A stretch of 64,000 nt of DNA, from positions 1 through 64,000 of the forward strand of contig NZ_LQIU01000014.1 of NCBI RefSeq assembly GCF_001499995.1, read 5' to 3'. Below the pieces are notes generated by a model. It saw only the letters and a program-made list of their open reading frames with translations, ran no database searches and had not been told where the DNA came from. This DNA comes from Mycobacterium sp. IS-1496. GTDB lineage: Bacteria > Actinomycetota > Actinomycetes > Mycobacteriales > Mycobacteriaceae. This document shows, piece after piece, positions 48,648 through 56,968 of this stretch. The position numbers were made by a program, and so were the translations under genes. The number at the start of each line of letters is the position of its first letter. Positions within the stretch are counted from its first letter, which is position 1.

Positions 48648-49901
48648 TCAGCGCAGCGGGTCGACGGCCCGCAGCGCCTCGGGTTGCTTACCGGTGGTGA
48701 TCTGCTCGGCGAGCAGGCGACCGGTGACGGGGCCGTGCGCGAGCCCCCACATGCCGTGTCCGCCGGCGACGAAGACGCCGGGTGCCGCCGCTCCGATGAG
48801 CGGACGGCCGTCGGTGGTGACCGGCCGCGGACCCACCCACTCGTGGGTGCGCTCACCCCAGCGCACGCCGTCGAGCAGCGGTGCGGCCGAGGACACGATC
48901 GCCTCGACGCGGGCCGGGATCACCGGCTCGTCCGGTTCGCGGAACTCCATGGTGCCCGCGACACGCAGCGCGCCCTGGTACGGCGTGCACGCCACCCGCA
49001 CCTCGGGCAGATAGAACGGACCCGGCAGCGGGCGGTCGACGGGCACGGTGAACGAATAACCCCGGCCGGCGCGCACCGGCGTGCGGACCCAGCGGTCGGC
49101 GAGCGTCGACAACCACGCGCCGGTGGCGATCACGGCGGCGTCGGCGGTCAGCGGTGTACCGGTCCGCGGATAGACGCGCGCGCCCCGACGGTCCGGCAGC
49201 ACGTCGACGACGTCCACCTCCGCGATGGTCGCGCCGCGCGCCACGACGGCGCGGGCCAGCGCGTGGGTGAACCGTCCCGGGTCCACGAACCGCTGGTTCT
49301 CGACGCTGACGCCGACCGTCACCGCCCGCGATGCCAGCGGTACGTAGTCCTCGAGCTCGGCGCGGGTGAGGCGACGGTAGGACACGTCCTGGCCGGCCTC
49401 CCGCAACGCGCCCAGCTCGTTGAGCAGATGCGCGGCGCGGCGCTGTGAGGTGAACATCGCAGTGATCGGGCAGTCGGTGGTCGGCGCGTCGACGCCGTTG
49501 CCGGTCAGCACGTCGAACGCCTCGAGGCATTCGGCGTTGAACGGCAGGTTGGCGGTGACCGCGCGGTCCCACGACGACCGTCGGCAGTTGGCCGCGAAGC
49601 GGGTCAGGAACGACCACAGCCGAACGTCGGCGCGGGCGGGCACGTGCAACGGCGCGGCCGGATTCGCCAGCGACCGCAGGCCGTACCCCAGCACCGACGG
49701 CTGGTTGAGCGGGATCGTCAGCGCCGGCGACACCCACCCGGCGTTACCCCAGGATGCGCCCGCGGCCACGCCGCCGCGGTCGACGACCGTCACCTCGACG
49801 CCGCGTTCCTGCAGGAACCAGGCGGTGGACAGGCCGACGATGCCGGCGCCCACCACGATCACCGATCGTGGCCCGCCGTCGAATCCGTCCCCGCCGAACA
49901 T
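48648..49901 (-). CDS. dadA: D-amino acid dehydrogenase (DadA-like)
   Basis: A 417-residue FAD-dependent oxidoreductase. The dinucleotide-binding motif VVGAGIVGLSTAWFLQERGVEVTVVD is at ~13-38, ASWGNAGWVSPALTIPLNQP is the DadA-specific loop, and GHGMWGLAHGPVTGRLLAEQI is near the C-terminus. DadA-type enzymes oxidise D-amino acids (chiefly D-alanine) to the keto acid, feeding electrons to the respiratory chain. ATG 49901 has GGGAGG 7 nt upstream. It lies 98 nt downstream of a co-directional PucR regulator, likely its activator. Confidence 0.88.
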   Translation of the reverse strand: MFGGDGFDGGPRSVIVVGAGIVGLSTAWFLQERGVEVTVVDRGGVAAGASWGNAGWVSPALTIPLNQPSVLGYGLRSLANPAAPLHVPARADVRLWSFLTRFAANCRRSSWDRAVTANLPFNAECLEAFDVLTGNGVDAPTTDCPITAMFTSQRRAAHLLNELGALREAGQDVSYRRLTRAELEDYVPLASRAVTVGVSVENQRFVDPGRFTHALARAVVARGATIAEVDVVDVLPDRRGARVYPRTGTPLTADAAVIATGAWLSTLADRWVRTPVRAGRGYSFTVPVDRPLPGPFYLPEVRVACTPYQGALRVAGTMEFREPDEPVIPARVEAIVSSAAPLLDGVRWGERTHEWVGPRPVTTDGRPLIGAAAPGVFVAGGHGMWGLAHGPVTGRLLAEQITTGKQPEALRAVDPLR

Positions 49902-49999
49902 CACGTCACCTCCCACTGGACGGCTGCTCCGGGCAGCACTGTCCCCACCGATGATGGCGGGCGGAGGCGTGAGGCGGTTGCCCGCTCAGGACAACACGG

Positions 50000-51544
50000 C
50001 TAGGAGGATTTGTCGGGGCCCGACAACGTGAAACCGTCGTCGTCTGTAGCGGCGAGTTCGACCGTCATGGCCAGCCGCTTGCGCGCATCGGTGAGGTCGA
50101 GGTCGGTCACCTCGGCCATCTTGCGCAGCCGGTAGCGCACGGTGTTCTCGTGCACGCCGAGGCGTTCGGCCGCCTCGTGCAGGTCACCCTGCGCGGCCAG
50201 CCAGGCCCGCAGCGTGTCGACGTAGCGGGTCGCGTGGTGCTCGTCGTGGCGCCGCAGATCCGCCACCGGACCGCGCTGCGGGGTACGGCCGACGCGGGCG
50301 GCGATCCGCAGCCGACGCAGCACGATGTCGTCCCAGGACTCGTCGTAGGCGGGCGCCTCGCCGACGCCGCCCTGCAGTTCGTGCAGCGCCAGACATTCGT
50401 CGGCTTCGTCACGAGCCGTGGGGAGCTCGAGAACCGTTGCGGTGCTGCTGATCCCGGCGAGTATGGCGGCCCGCTCCGGCAGCGCGGCACGCAGGCTGTC
50501 GACCCAGTGCCGCGCGCTGGCGGCCGGTTCGCTCGGCAGCACCGTGTAGACGGTGGTGTCCGACAGCGTGCTGCGCCCCGGCCGCGACCACCCGAAGCCC
50601 GTGGTGGCGCGTTCGAAGGCCAGCAGCAGCGCCGCGTGGCGTTCTTCGCCGAGGCGGGCCCGCAGCGCGATGACCCGCAACCCCGACGGGGGCAACGCCA
50701 GCTTGCTCACCACGGTCGGGGCGTCCACCGTGCCGTCGAGCAGACCGATGACCAGGTCGGACTCCACCTGCCGCTCCAGGTCGGCGCTGGCCCGCGACCG
50801 TAACAGGTGCAGTGCGACCATGCGGGCCCCGTCGGCCAGCGCCCGCAGCTGGTCGCCGCGCAGTTCCTCGGCGCACGCCACCCACACCGAGCCGAGCAGT
50901 TCGCGACCGGCGCGGGCCGCGATCACCATCCGGCCGGCGAGCCCGTCCTCGGGCGACGGGGCGACGAACATCGGCGCGTCGGAGCTCGCCAGGTGCCGGG
51001 CCACGCCGCGTTCGGTGAACAGCGCGCGCAGCCGGTCGGGCGCCTGTCGGCCGAGGATGGTCGCGACGCGGGCGTCGTCGGTGTGCTGCTGCATCCGCGA
51101 GTAGGCCAGCACCCGCCAGTGCCGGTCCTCGATGGTGACCGCGCCGCCGATCGCATCGGACAGGCTGTCGGCCAGCGCGAACAGATCGGTCGGGCCGCGC
51201 CCGGACTCGGTCTCGCGGCCCTCGAGCACCAGCCCGAACACCACGGCCGCCAGTTCGCTCCACGACACGTCCGGGTCGACCGTCAGCACCGCGGGCTGCC
51301 CGGACTCCGCCGCGACTGTGCCGTGGTCGCCGCGGACCAGCACCACCGCCGCCCGGGCCGCGCGGGCCCATTCGAGTGCGGTGGCCACGGAATCGGCGCC
51401 GACCGCCAGCAGCACGTCGCCGACGACGTCGCGGTCCTCACGCATCACCACGGTGCGCAACTCGGTGGAGCGCGGCGTCGAGCCCGTCCGGAACTGGACT
51501 CCGTACCCGCCGAGCACATTGACGAGCCGGTCCAAAGTGACCAC
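50000..51544 (-). CDS. PucR-family transcriptional regulator, adjacent to dadA
   Basis: A 514-residue regulator. Its N-terminal region (~1-110) matches the PucR-like sensor, its middle section (~120-400) is a GAF-/GGDEF-like linker, and the C-terminal HTH (~450-500) reads LRAWLAAQGDLHEAAERLGVHENTVRYRLRKM. It starts at GTG 51544 (MVTLDRLVNVLGGYG). As in other bacteria where PucR-type proteins control amino acid or purine genes, the gene directly downstream (dadA) is the likely target. It has no visible link to the first PucR gene at 6.4 kb. Confidence 0.87.
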   Translation of the reverse strand: MVTLDRLVNVLGGYGVQFRTGSTPRSTELRTVVMREDRDVVGDVLLAVGADSVATALEWARAARAAVVLVRGDHGTVAAESGQPAVLTVDPDVSWSELAAVVFGLVLEGRETESGRGPTDLFALADSLSDAIGGAVTIEDRHWRVLAYSRMQQHTDDARVATILGRQAPDRLRALFTERGVARHLASSDAPMFVAPSPEDGLAGRMVIAARAGRELLGSVWVACAEELRGDQLRALADGARMVALHLLRSRASADLERQVESDLVIGLLDGTVDAPTVVSKLALPPSGLRVIALRARLGEERHAALLLAFERATTGFGWSRPGRSTLSDTTVYTVLPSEPAASARHWVDSLRAALPERAAILAGISSTATVLELPTARDEADECLALHELQGGVGEAPAYDESWDDIVLRRLRIAARVGRTPQRGPVADLRRHDEHHATRYVDTLRAWLAAQGDLHEAAERLGVHENTVRYRLRKMAEVTDLDLTDARKRLAMTVELAATDDDGFTLSGPDKSS

Positions 51545-51634
51545 ACGAGCTCCCCACGCCGACCGACGTGCTCAGCCTAGTGTCGAGGTTCCGGGGCGGG
51601 CCGGCCTAACGCACACTGCGGTTGAATTGCGGGC

Positions 51635-52207
51635 GTGGAGGACATGAGGGCGCAGGGTCGCCCCAGGGACAGCTCGATCGACGAGCGGGTGCTCGCGGTG
51701 ACCCGGGAGCTGCTGGTGGAGACCGGCTGGGACGACCTGAGCATGCGCCAGATCGCGGCGCGCTCCGGGGTGAGCCGGTCGAGCATCAACCGCCGCTGGC
51801 CGTCGAAGTCCGAGTTGGTGTTCCACGCCATCCTGGGTGACACCCCGGACCTGGCGCCGTTCGCCGGGACCGATCGGCGGGGCTGGATCGACTGGGTGGT
51901 GCGGGGGAGCCGGCAGCTGTTCGCCCGGCCCGAGGTCCGGGCGGCGGTGCCCGGCCTGCTGCTCGCGATGTCGGAGAACGACGATATGCGGCGGCGGCTG
52001 TGGGCCGCGTTCAGCGGGCCCGCCATCGACCTGTTCGGCGCCCATACGCGCGACGCCGACGATCCCGACGCCGAACGCGACGCCCGGGCCGTCCTCGCCA
52101 TGGCAGCGGGTGCGGCGCTGTTCCTGTCCACCGTCGCCGTGGAGGACGACACCGACGCACTGCACCGGCGGATCGCCTCACTGCTCACCGACGCGGTGGC
52201 CGGCTGA
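51635..52207 (+). CDS. TetR family transcriptional regulator
   Basis: A 190-residue regulator: N-terminal HTH VLAVTRELLVETGWDDLSMRQIAARSGVSRSSINRRWPSKSELVFHAIL (~18-66), then a ligand-binding helical domain (~75-190). The RWPSKSEL variant of the usual RYFxNKEEL is common in actinobacteria. The GTG at 51635 is used, and an ATG at 51644 is also in frame with a close GGAGG. The target is unknown; the nearest gene downstream is the convergent methyltransferase. Confidence 0.87.
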   Translation: MEDMRAQGRPRDSSIDERVLAVTRELLVETGWDDLSMRQIAARSGVSRSSINRRWPSKSELVFHAILGDTPDLAPFAGTDRRGWIDWVVRGSRQLFARPEVRAAVPGLLLAMSENDDMRRRLWAAFSGPAIDLFGAHTRDADDPDAERDARAVLAMAAGAALFLSTVAVEDDTDALHRRIASLLTDAVAG

Positions 52208-52231
52208 ACTCGGCGCCGCTCGCGGCGAGGC

Positions 52232-53068
52232 TCAGCCGAATTCCAGCAGGGTGTAGGCGCCGCGGATCTGTTTGGTCGGCCGGAACTGCCAGAACGCCGG
52301 GAACAGTTTCTCGAACACCACACCGCGGCCCTTCGGCATCGGAAGGTCGTGCACCGCGCGGATTCCGGGCACCGTGATGGCCAGATCGGCGAGCTGGTTC
52401 GGTGTGAGGCTGAACGGCATCGGCGGAACGCGGTACCGGCGGGAGGCCCGCATCCCCTTGGGCGCGAACTTCTTCACGAGCACCGGCGGCAGGTCGAAGA
52501 TCATCTGTCCGCCCGGGAACCGCTTCGCGCACTCGGTGATCAGACGCATCGACTCGTGGGGTTGCAGGTACATCAGCAGCCCCTCGGCGGTGATGAACAC
52601 ACCGTTGGCGGCATCGACCCGGTCCATCCACGAGAAGTCCAGCGCCGACTGCGCCAGGGTGGTGATCCGGTCGCACGGCGGCAGCAGTCGCTCCCGCAGT
52701 GCGATGACCGGGTCGAGATCGACGGTCAGCCAACGGAAGTCGAGGTCGGGCCGGGCATCGCTGAGGCGCCAGAAGCTGGTCTGCAGACCCTCGGCGAGCG
52801 CGACGACCGTGGCCGACGGGTGCGCGCCGAGGTACTGGAGGGCCGCCCGGTCGAAGGCCAGCGAGCGCAACGCCATCTCCTGGCCCTTGCGGCCGAACTT
52901 GTCGAAGTCGACGTCGATGGCGTCGACGAGCCGGATGGCCATCGGGTCGTCGATGATCGCCTGCGGGTGGCGGGCCTGGTGAGCCCGGCCGTTCAGGGTC
53001 AGCAGCGCGGTCTCCGAGATGCCGCTCAGGGCGCCCGCGTCGACTTTCTCACTGTCCGCGTGGTTCAC
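52232..53068 (-). CDS. class I SAM-dependent methyltransferase, LCMT-like
   Basis: A 278-residue methyltransferase of the leucine carboxyl methyltransferase (LCM/Ppm1-like) family. The SAM-binding VVALAEGLQTSFWRL segment is at ~88-102, the acidic VDLDP ~122-126, and FITAEGLLMYLQPHESMRL is the family's hallmark. Mycobacteria carry several such enzymes that O-methylate carboxylates or polyketide-like lipids. It starts at GTG 53068, 7 nt from a TACGTT -10, consistent with a leaderless mRNA. The divergent SDR starts only 25 bp away. Confidence 0.86.
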   Translation of the reverse strand: MNHADSEKVDAGALSGISETALLTLNGRAHQARHPQAIIDDPMAIRLVDAIDVDFDKFGRKGQEMALRSLAFDRAALQYLGAHPSATVVALAEGLQTSFWRLSDARPDLDFRWLTVDLDPVIALRERLLPPCDRITTLAQSALDFSWMDRVDAANGVFITAEGLLMYLQPHESMRLITECAKRFPGGQMIFDLPPVLVKKFAPKGMRASRRYRVPPMPFSLTPNQLADLAITVPGIRAVHDLPMPKGRGVVFEKLFPAFWQFRPTKQIRGAYTLLEFG

Positions 53069-53075
53069 CGCATCC

Positions 53076-53087
53076 AACGTATACGGT
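53076..53087. promoter_or_regulatory. abutting divergent -10 boxes for methyltransferase and SDR
   Basis: TACGTT on the minus strand (53081-53076) and TACGGT on the plus strand (53082-53087) meet base to base. Each ends 6-7 nt before its start codon (GTG 53068 and ATG 53094). This predicts two leaderless promoters that cannot be occupied simultaneously. The -35 elements, if any, lie inside the opposite gene and are weak. Confidence 0.6.
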
Positions 53088-53093
53088 CCGAGG

Positions 53094-53933
53094 ATGAGTG
53101 GAATCTCGGTAATTACCGGCGGTGCGGGCGGTATGGGTGTGGCGACGGCGCGGATCGTCGGGCGCGACCACACCGTGGTGCTCTGCGACATCCGTAAGGA
53201 GCGGCTCGACGATGCCGTCGCCGCGCTGCGGGACGTCGGGCTCGCACCCACGGCCGTGCACTGCGACGTGACCGACCGGAATGCGGTGGCCGCCCTGTTC
53301 GACACCGCGTCGAGCCTCGGGCCCGTCGTGTCGGTGATCCACACCGCGGGTGTCAGTCCCAGCATGGGCGACGCCGAATACGTCATGCGGACCAACGCGA
53401 TCGGCACGGTGAACGTCAACGAGACCTTCTTCAAAACGGCGGGTGAGGGCGCCGCGATCGTCAACGTGGCATCGATGGCGGCGCACCTGCTGCCCGACGA
53501 GATCATCCCGACCGGACAGTTCGCCCGCGCCCTCGAGGACGAGGACACGTTCATGACCGACATGCTGGCCGCCTGCGCCATGGCTCCCGAGGAGGCGCGG
53601 TCCGGTTACGCCTACGCGCTGAGCAAGGCCTTTGTGAAGTGGTACAGCTCGTCGCAGGCCGAGCGGTTCAACGGGCGGGGACTGCGGATCGTCTCGGTGT
53701 CACCGGGGTCGGTCGACACCGAGATGGGCCGGCTCGAGGAGCAGGCCGGCGCCGGCGCGATGGTTGCCGACGCCGCCGTCCCGCGCTGGGGCATGCCGGA
53801 GGAGATGGCCGAACTGTTGGCCTTCTGCGTCAGCGACCGGGCCGGCTACCTCACCGGAACCGACATCCTCAACGACGGTGGAGTGGTCGCGTCGATGAGG
53901 GAGCGAGCCCGGGTGGCCGCCGAGAACGGCTGA
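53094..53933 (+). CDS. SDR family oxidoreductase
   Basis: A 279-residue short-chain dehydrogenase. TGGAGGMG is at ~8-15, the NAD-type Asp in LCDIRKERLDD, HTAGVSPS replaces the usual NNAG, and the active-site Tyr-x-x-x-Lys is in YAYALSKAFVKWYS. A long insertion (~165-205) precedes that motif. The substrate is unknown. ATG 53094 sits 6 nt after a TANNNT box, so translation is probably leaderless. It is divergent from the methyltransferase with a shared, mutually exclusive promoter region. Confidence 0.86.
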   Translation: MSGISVITGGAGGMGVATARIVGRDHTVVLCDIRKERLDDAVAALRDVGLAPTAVHCDVTDRNAVAALFDTASSLGPVVSVIHTAGVSPSMGDAEYVMRTNAIGTVNVNETFFKTAGEGAAIVNVASMAAHLLPDEIIPTGQFARALEDEDTFMTDMLAACAMAPEEARSGYAYALSKAFVKWYSSSQAERFNGRGLRIVSVSPGSVDTEMGRLEEQAGAGAMVADAAVPRWGMPEEMAELLAFCVSDRAGYLTGTDILNDGGVVASMRERARVAAENG

Positions 53934-53966
53934 GCCCCTGAGTCCGCCGTTCACGCGCGACGCCCG

Positions 53967-54926
53967 TCACTCACCGCCGGTGCGGCGGGCCCGGGCGCGG
54001 CGCTTGCCCTCGTGCATCGCGGCCACCCGGGCGACGGGGATGGTGCGGCCGTGTTCGATCAGGTCGACCGGTAACCGTTGCGATGCGGGCATCGACTCCG
54101 CCCACGGGTCACGTCCGCCGAGCGCGTCGACGGCGGTGTGCACGGTGAAATCCGTTGGGACTATCGAGGACAGGTCCGACCAGTCGACGGGAAACGACAC
54201 CGGGGTCCCCGGGCGCAGCCGGGGGCTGTAGGCCGCCGCGACGGTTGCCCCACCGGCCCGGGTGGAGTCGACGAAGACCTTGCCCTGCCGGTCCTCGACG
54301 ATGAACGCGGTGGTGGCGATCGACGGGTCGAGGGCTTCGGCACGGGCCGCGAGCGCCCGCGTCGCCGCGGCCACATCCTCGACCGGCGCGCGGTCGTCGA
54401 CCGGGACGAACACGTGTAAACCCTTGGCGCCGCTGGTCTTCACCGCCCCGGCCAACCCGCTGTCGGCGAGCGCCCGGCGCACCAGATGCGCCACGGCGAC
54501 CACGGCGGCGAAATCGTCGTCCGTCGGTGGGTCCAAATCGAGTACGAGATGCGTGGGCCGGTAGATGTCGCCGGCCAGACCGAGGGTCGGGTGGTACTCC
54601 ACCGCACGCTGATTGGCCAGCCACAGCAGCGTGCGCCGGTCGTCGCACAGCGGGTACCGCACCTCGCGGTGTGAGCTCTCCGCCCAGATGGTCACCGTCT
54701 TCACCCACTCCGGGGTGTACTTCGGGACGTTCTTCTGCATGAACGGCGCCCTGCCGCGCAGGATCCGCAGGACGGTCAGCGGCCGCCCGGCCAGACCGGG
54801 CAGGATCCGGTCCGCCACCGCGTCCAGGTAGTCGACGAGGTCGCGTTTGGTCGCCCCGGCGTCCGGGCTCAGCGGTTGGTCGAGGTTGGTCAGATCGACC
54901 CCGGCGCGGCTCTCCCCGGCGCTCAC
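53967..54926 (-). CDS. LigD-like polymerase/primase domain protein (PolD/Prim-Pol type)
   Basis: A 319-residue stand-alone archaeo-eukaryotic primase superfamily polymerase, like the LigD POL domain. It shows APFMQKNVPKYTPEWVKT, the metal-binding LVLDLDPPTDDDF (DxD) and TSGAKGLHVFVPV (the SxGxxGxHV motif). Mycobacterial homologues (PolD1/PolD2, Prim-PolC) fill gaps in repair and non-homologous end joining. The GTG at 54926 is chosen because the ATG at 54968 overlaps the upstream membrane protein gene. No Ku or ligase is adjacent. Confidence 0.85.
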   Translation of the reverse strand: MSAGESRAGVDLTNLDQPLSPDAGATKRDLVDYLDAVADRILPGLAGRPLTVLRILRGRAPFMQKNVPKYTPEWVKTVTIWAESSHREVRYPLCDDRRTLLWLANQRAVEYHPTLGLAGDIYRPTHLVLDLDPPTDDDFAAVVAVAHLVRRALADSGLAGAVKTSGAKGLHVFVPVDDRAPVEDVAAATRALAARAEALDPSIATTAFIVEDRQGKVFVDSTRAGGATVAAAYSPRLRPGTPVSFPVDWSDLSSIVPTDFTVHTAVDALGGRDPWAESMPASQRLPVDLIEHGRTIPVARVAAMHEGKRRARARRTGGE

Positions 54927-54936
54927 CCGTCCGACT

Positions 54937-55650
54937 CTAGGCGTGATCGGGCGACTCGGGTGTGTCACCGTCCGGACTCGACGGCCGGCGCCGCCGCCAG
55001 CGCCGGTACCCGCGATGCGCGGCGAAGGCGCCCACGACCGCCGTCACCACCCAGATACCGATCGCGGTGTACGCCAGCGGCGACGACAGATCGCCGATCG
55101 ACGCTCCCAGCGCGGTGTAGACGAACGCACGCGGCACCGAACCGATGAACGCCCCGACCGCCATCTGCCACAACGGAACACCGAACGCCCCGAACGCGTA
55201 CGAGGCCAGCGCGTCGGAGACGCCCGGGATGAACCGCTGTCCCACCACCGCCCACAGGCCGCGCCGGGCGATCTGCGCGTCGATCAGGTCGGCGCGTTCG
55301 GGCCCCAGCAGCGCGCGGGCGCTGTCCCGTCCGGCGCGCCGGCCCACGAGGCTGGCGACGACCGCGGTGCCGACCGTCGCGCCCAGCGTGACGAAGGTGC
55401 CCAGCACCGGACCGAACAGCAGACCGCTGCCGCCGGCCAACAGCGCGCCGGGCACGAACAGCGCACCGAGCGCCGCCGACACCACGACGTAGGTCAGCGG
55501 AGCGACCGGTCCGGTCGACGCCACCGCACCGCGGACCGCGTCCACGTCAATCACCCGCTCGACCGCCACCAGGTAGAAGACGACGAACACCAGCGCGGCG
55601 AAGAAGGCCAGCCGCGCGATGTGGCGCCGCCGGGAGGTCACCGGCGCCAT
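54937..55650 (-). CDS. VTT/TVP38 (DedA-like) membrane protein
   Basis: A 237-residue membrane protein of the SNARE-associated/VTT family. TM segments are at ~10-28, ~45-65, ~75-105, ~150-180 and ~195-215, with the motif FVPGALLAGGSGLLFGPVLGTFVTLGATVGT and GQRFIPGVSDALASYAFGAFGVPLWQMAVGAFIGSVPRAFVY. VTT proteins act in lipid scrambling or undecaprenyl phosphate recycling in other bacteria. The C-terminus is Arg-rich and cytosolic. It lies 10 nt upstream of the polymerase gene, same strand. Confidence 0.86.
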   Translation of the reverse strand: MAPVTSRRRHIARLAFFAALVFVVFYLVAVERVIDVDAVRGAVASTGPVAPLTYVVVSAALGALFVPGALLAGGSGLLFGPVLGTFVTLGATVGTAVVASLVGRRAGRDSARALLGPERADLIDAQIARRGLWAVVGQRFIPGVSDALASYAFGAFGVPLWQMAVGAFIGSVPRAFVYTALGASIGDLSSPLAYTAIGIWVVTAVVGAFAAHRGYRRWRRRRPSSPDGDTPESPDHA

Positions 55651-55735
55651 CCTGCCGTAGCGGCGGGACGCTGTCGCATCCGGTCACCGCGCAGTACCCT
55701 CGGGCCATGTCCCGCCGGCCCGCCGCTCGGCCCGT

Positions 55736-56356
55736 ATGACGGAATCGGCACCCCCGCTGCAGAGCCTGCTCGCCCGCGCGGGCGGAATCCGCGGACTGGT
55801 CTCCACCGCCCTGCCCGTCGCCGCCTTCGCCCCGACCTCGGCGTTGTTCGGGCTGGTTCCCGCCGTCGTGGCCGCGCAGGCCGCTGCGGCCGCCGTCCTC
55901 GGGTGGCAACTGGCGCGCGGGGAGTCCACCCGTCCCGCGGTGCTGGGCTTCGCCGCGGTGGCGCTGTGCGCGGCCGTCGCCTGGATCACCGGCCGCAGCA
56001 AGGACTTCTACCTGCCCGGCATCTGGATGTACCTCGGTCTTGCCGTCGTGTTCACGCTGTCGGTGGTGGTCCGCAGGCCCGCGGTCGGGGTGGTGTGGGC
56101 CTGGTTCACCGGCCGCGACGGCTCGTGGCGCGATGTGCGGCGGGTCCGGAGAGTCTTCGACGCCGCGACGCTGATGATGGCCGCGGTGTCGTGGACGCGC
56201 TTCGGCGTGCAGTACCACCTGTACGACAGCGACCGGGAAGGTCTGCTGGCGGTGGCGCGCATCGCGATGGGCTGGCCGGTGTTCGTCGTGACGTCCACGG
56301 CGATCTACCTGGCGGTCCGCGCGGCCAACCGGGCGCTGACTGTCTCGGAGACCTAA
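55736..56356 (+). CDS. DUF3159 membrane protein
   Basis: A 206-residue membrane protein with about five hydrophobic segments: LVSTALPVAAFAPTSALFGLVPAVVAAQAAAAAV, VLGFAAVALCAAVAWITG, FYLPGIWMYLGLAVVFTLSVVVRRP and GWPVFVVTSTAIYLAVRAANRALT. It matches the actinobacterial DUF3159 family, of unknown function. The conserved-looking ITGRSKDFYLPG lies after TM3. The ATG at 55736 is accepted, although no ribosome site is visible. It is divergent from the VTT gene. Confidence 0.8.
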   Translation: MTESAPPLQSLLARAGGIRGLVSTALPVAAFAPTSALFGLVPAVVAAQAAAAAVLGWQLARGESTRPAVLGFAAVALCAAVAWITGRSKDFYLPGIWMYLGLAVVFTLSVVVRRPAVGVVWAWFTGRDGSWRDVRRVRRVFDAATLMMAAVSWTRFGVQYHLYDSDREGLLAVARIAMGWPVFVVTSTAIYLAVRAANRALTVSET

Positions 56357-56421
56357 CGATCCAGTTGTGTCTCGGTTTCGGCGCTCGCCTCCGCCGGCCG
56401 GGCATGGTCCAGTGGACGGTG

Positions 56422-56937
56422 ATGCCCACCTCCCGCTTCCTCATCCGTTGGTCCGTCGCCGCGGCGGCGGGTACGGCGCTGCTGAGTCTCGGCGTGCCGC
56501 CTGCCGCGGCCGCACCCGTCTCCGACGCGCAGGGGTTCGTCGACTCCACCGCCCGCTGCGCCTCACCGAGCACCGCGGTGGCGTACGGCAGAACCGACAG
56601 CTCCCGCATCGCGGTGTGCAAGTCACCCGACGGCAAGTACCAGTACCGCGGGGTGCGGGTCCGCGACGGCGCCAAGCTGATCACCGCGGCGACGGCCACG
56701 GGCGACGGCGAGTACGTCGCGTCGAACAACGTGGCCACCTACACCGTCACGTCGGAGGCGCTGACCGTCACCATCGGCGACGACGTCGTCCGCGAGGAGA
56801 CGATGCTGGAGTTCCACGGCCAGACGGCCCCGAGCGCGCCCGCGTCCCCGGGTGCCGGACCCGCGCCCGCCGAACGCACGCCGACCGCTCCGCTACCGCC
56901 GCCGCTGCCCGCCGAGGCCGGGCACCGCGGCACCTAG
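56422..56937 (+). CDS. secreted protein with Pro/Ala-rich tail
   Basis: A 171-residue protein with a Sec signal peptide (MPTSRFLIRWSVAAAAGTALL, cleavage near AAA-APVSD at ~31). The mature domain has a Cys pair (TARCASPSTAV and IAVCKSPDGKYQYRG), followed by a Pro/Ala-rich tail (~140-171). It resembles mycobacterial exported proteins of unknown function. The ATG at 56422 is preferred over 56404 because it fits the signal peptide length. It lies 65 nt after DUF3159. Confidence 0.75.
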   Translation: MPTSRFLIRWSVAAAAGTALLSLGVPPAAAAPVSDAQGFVDSTARCASPSTAVAYGRTDSSRIAVCKSPDGKYQYRGVRVRDGAKLITAATATGDGEYVASNNVATYTVTSEALTVTIGDDVVREETMLEFHGQTAPSAPASPGAGPAPAERTPTAPLPPPLPAEAGHRGT

Positions 56938-56968
56938 ACGCCGGTACTCAGTCAGACAGGTCCCTCAG

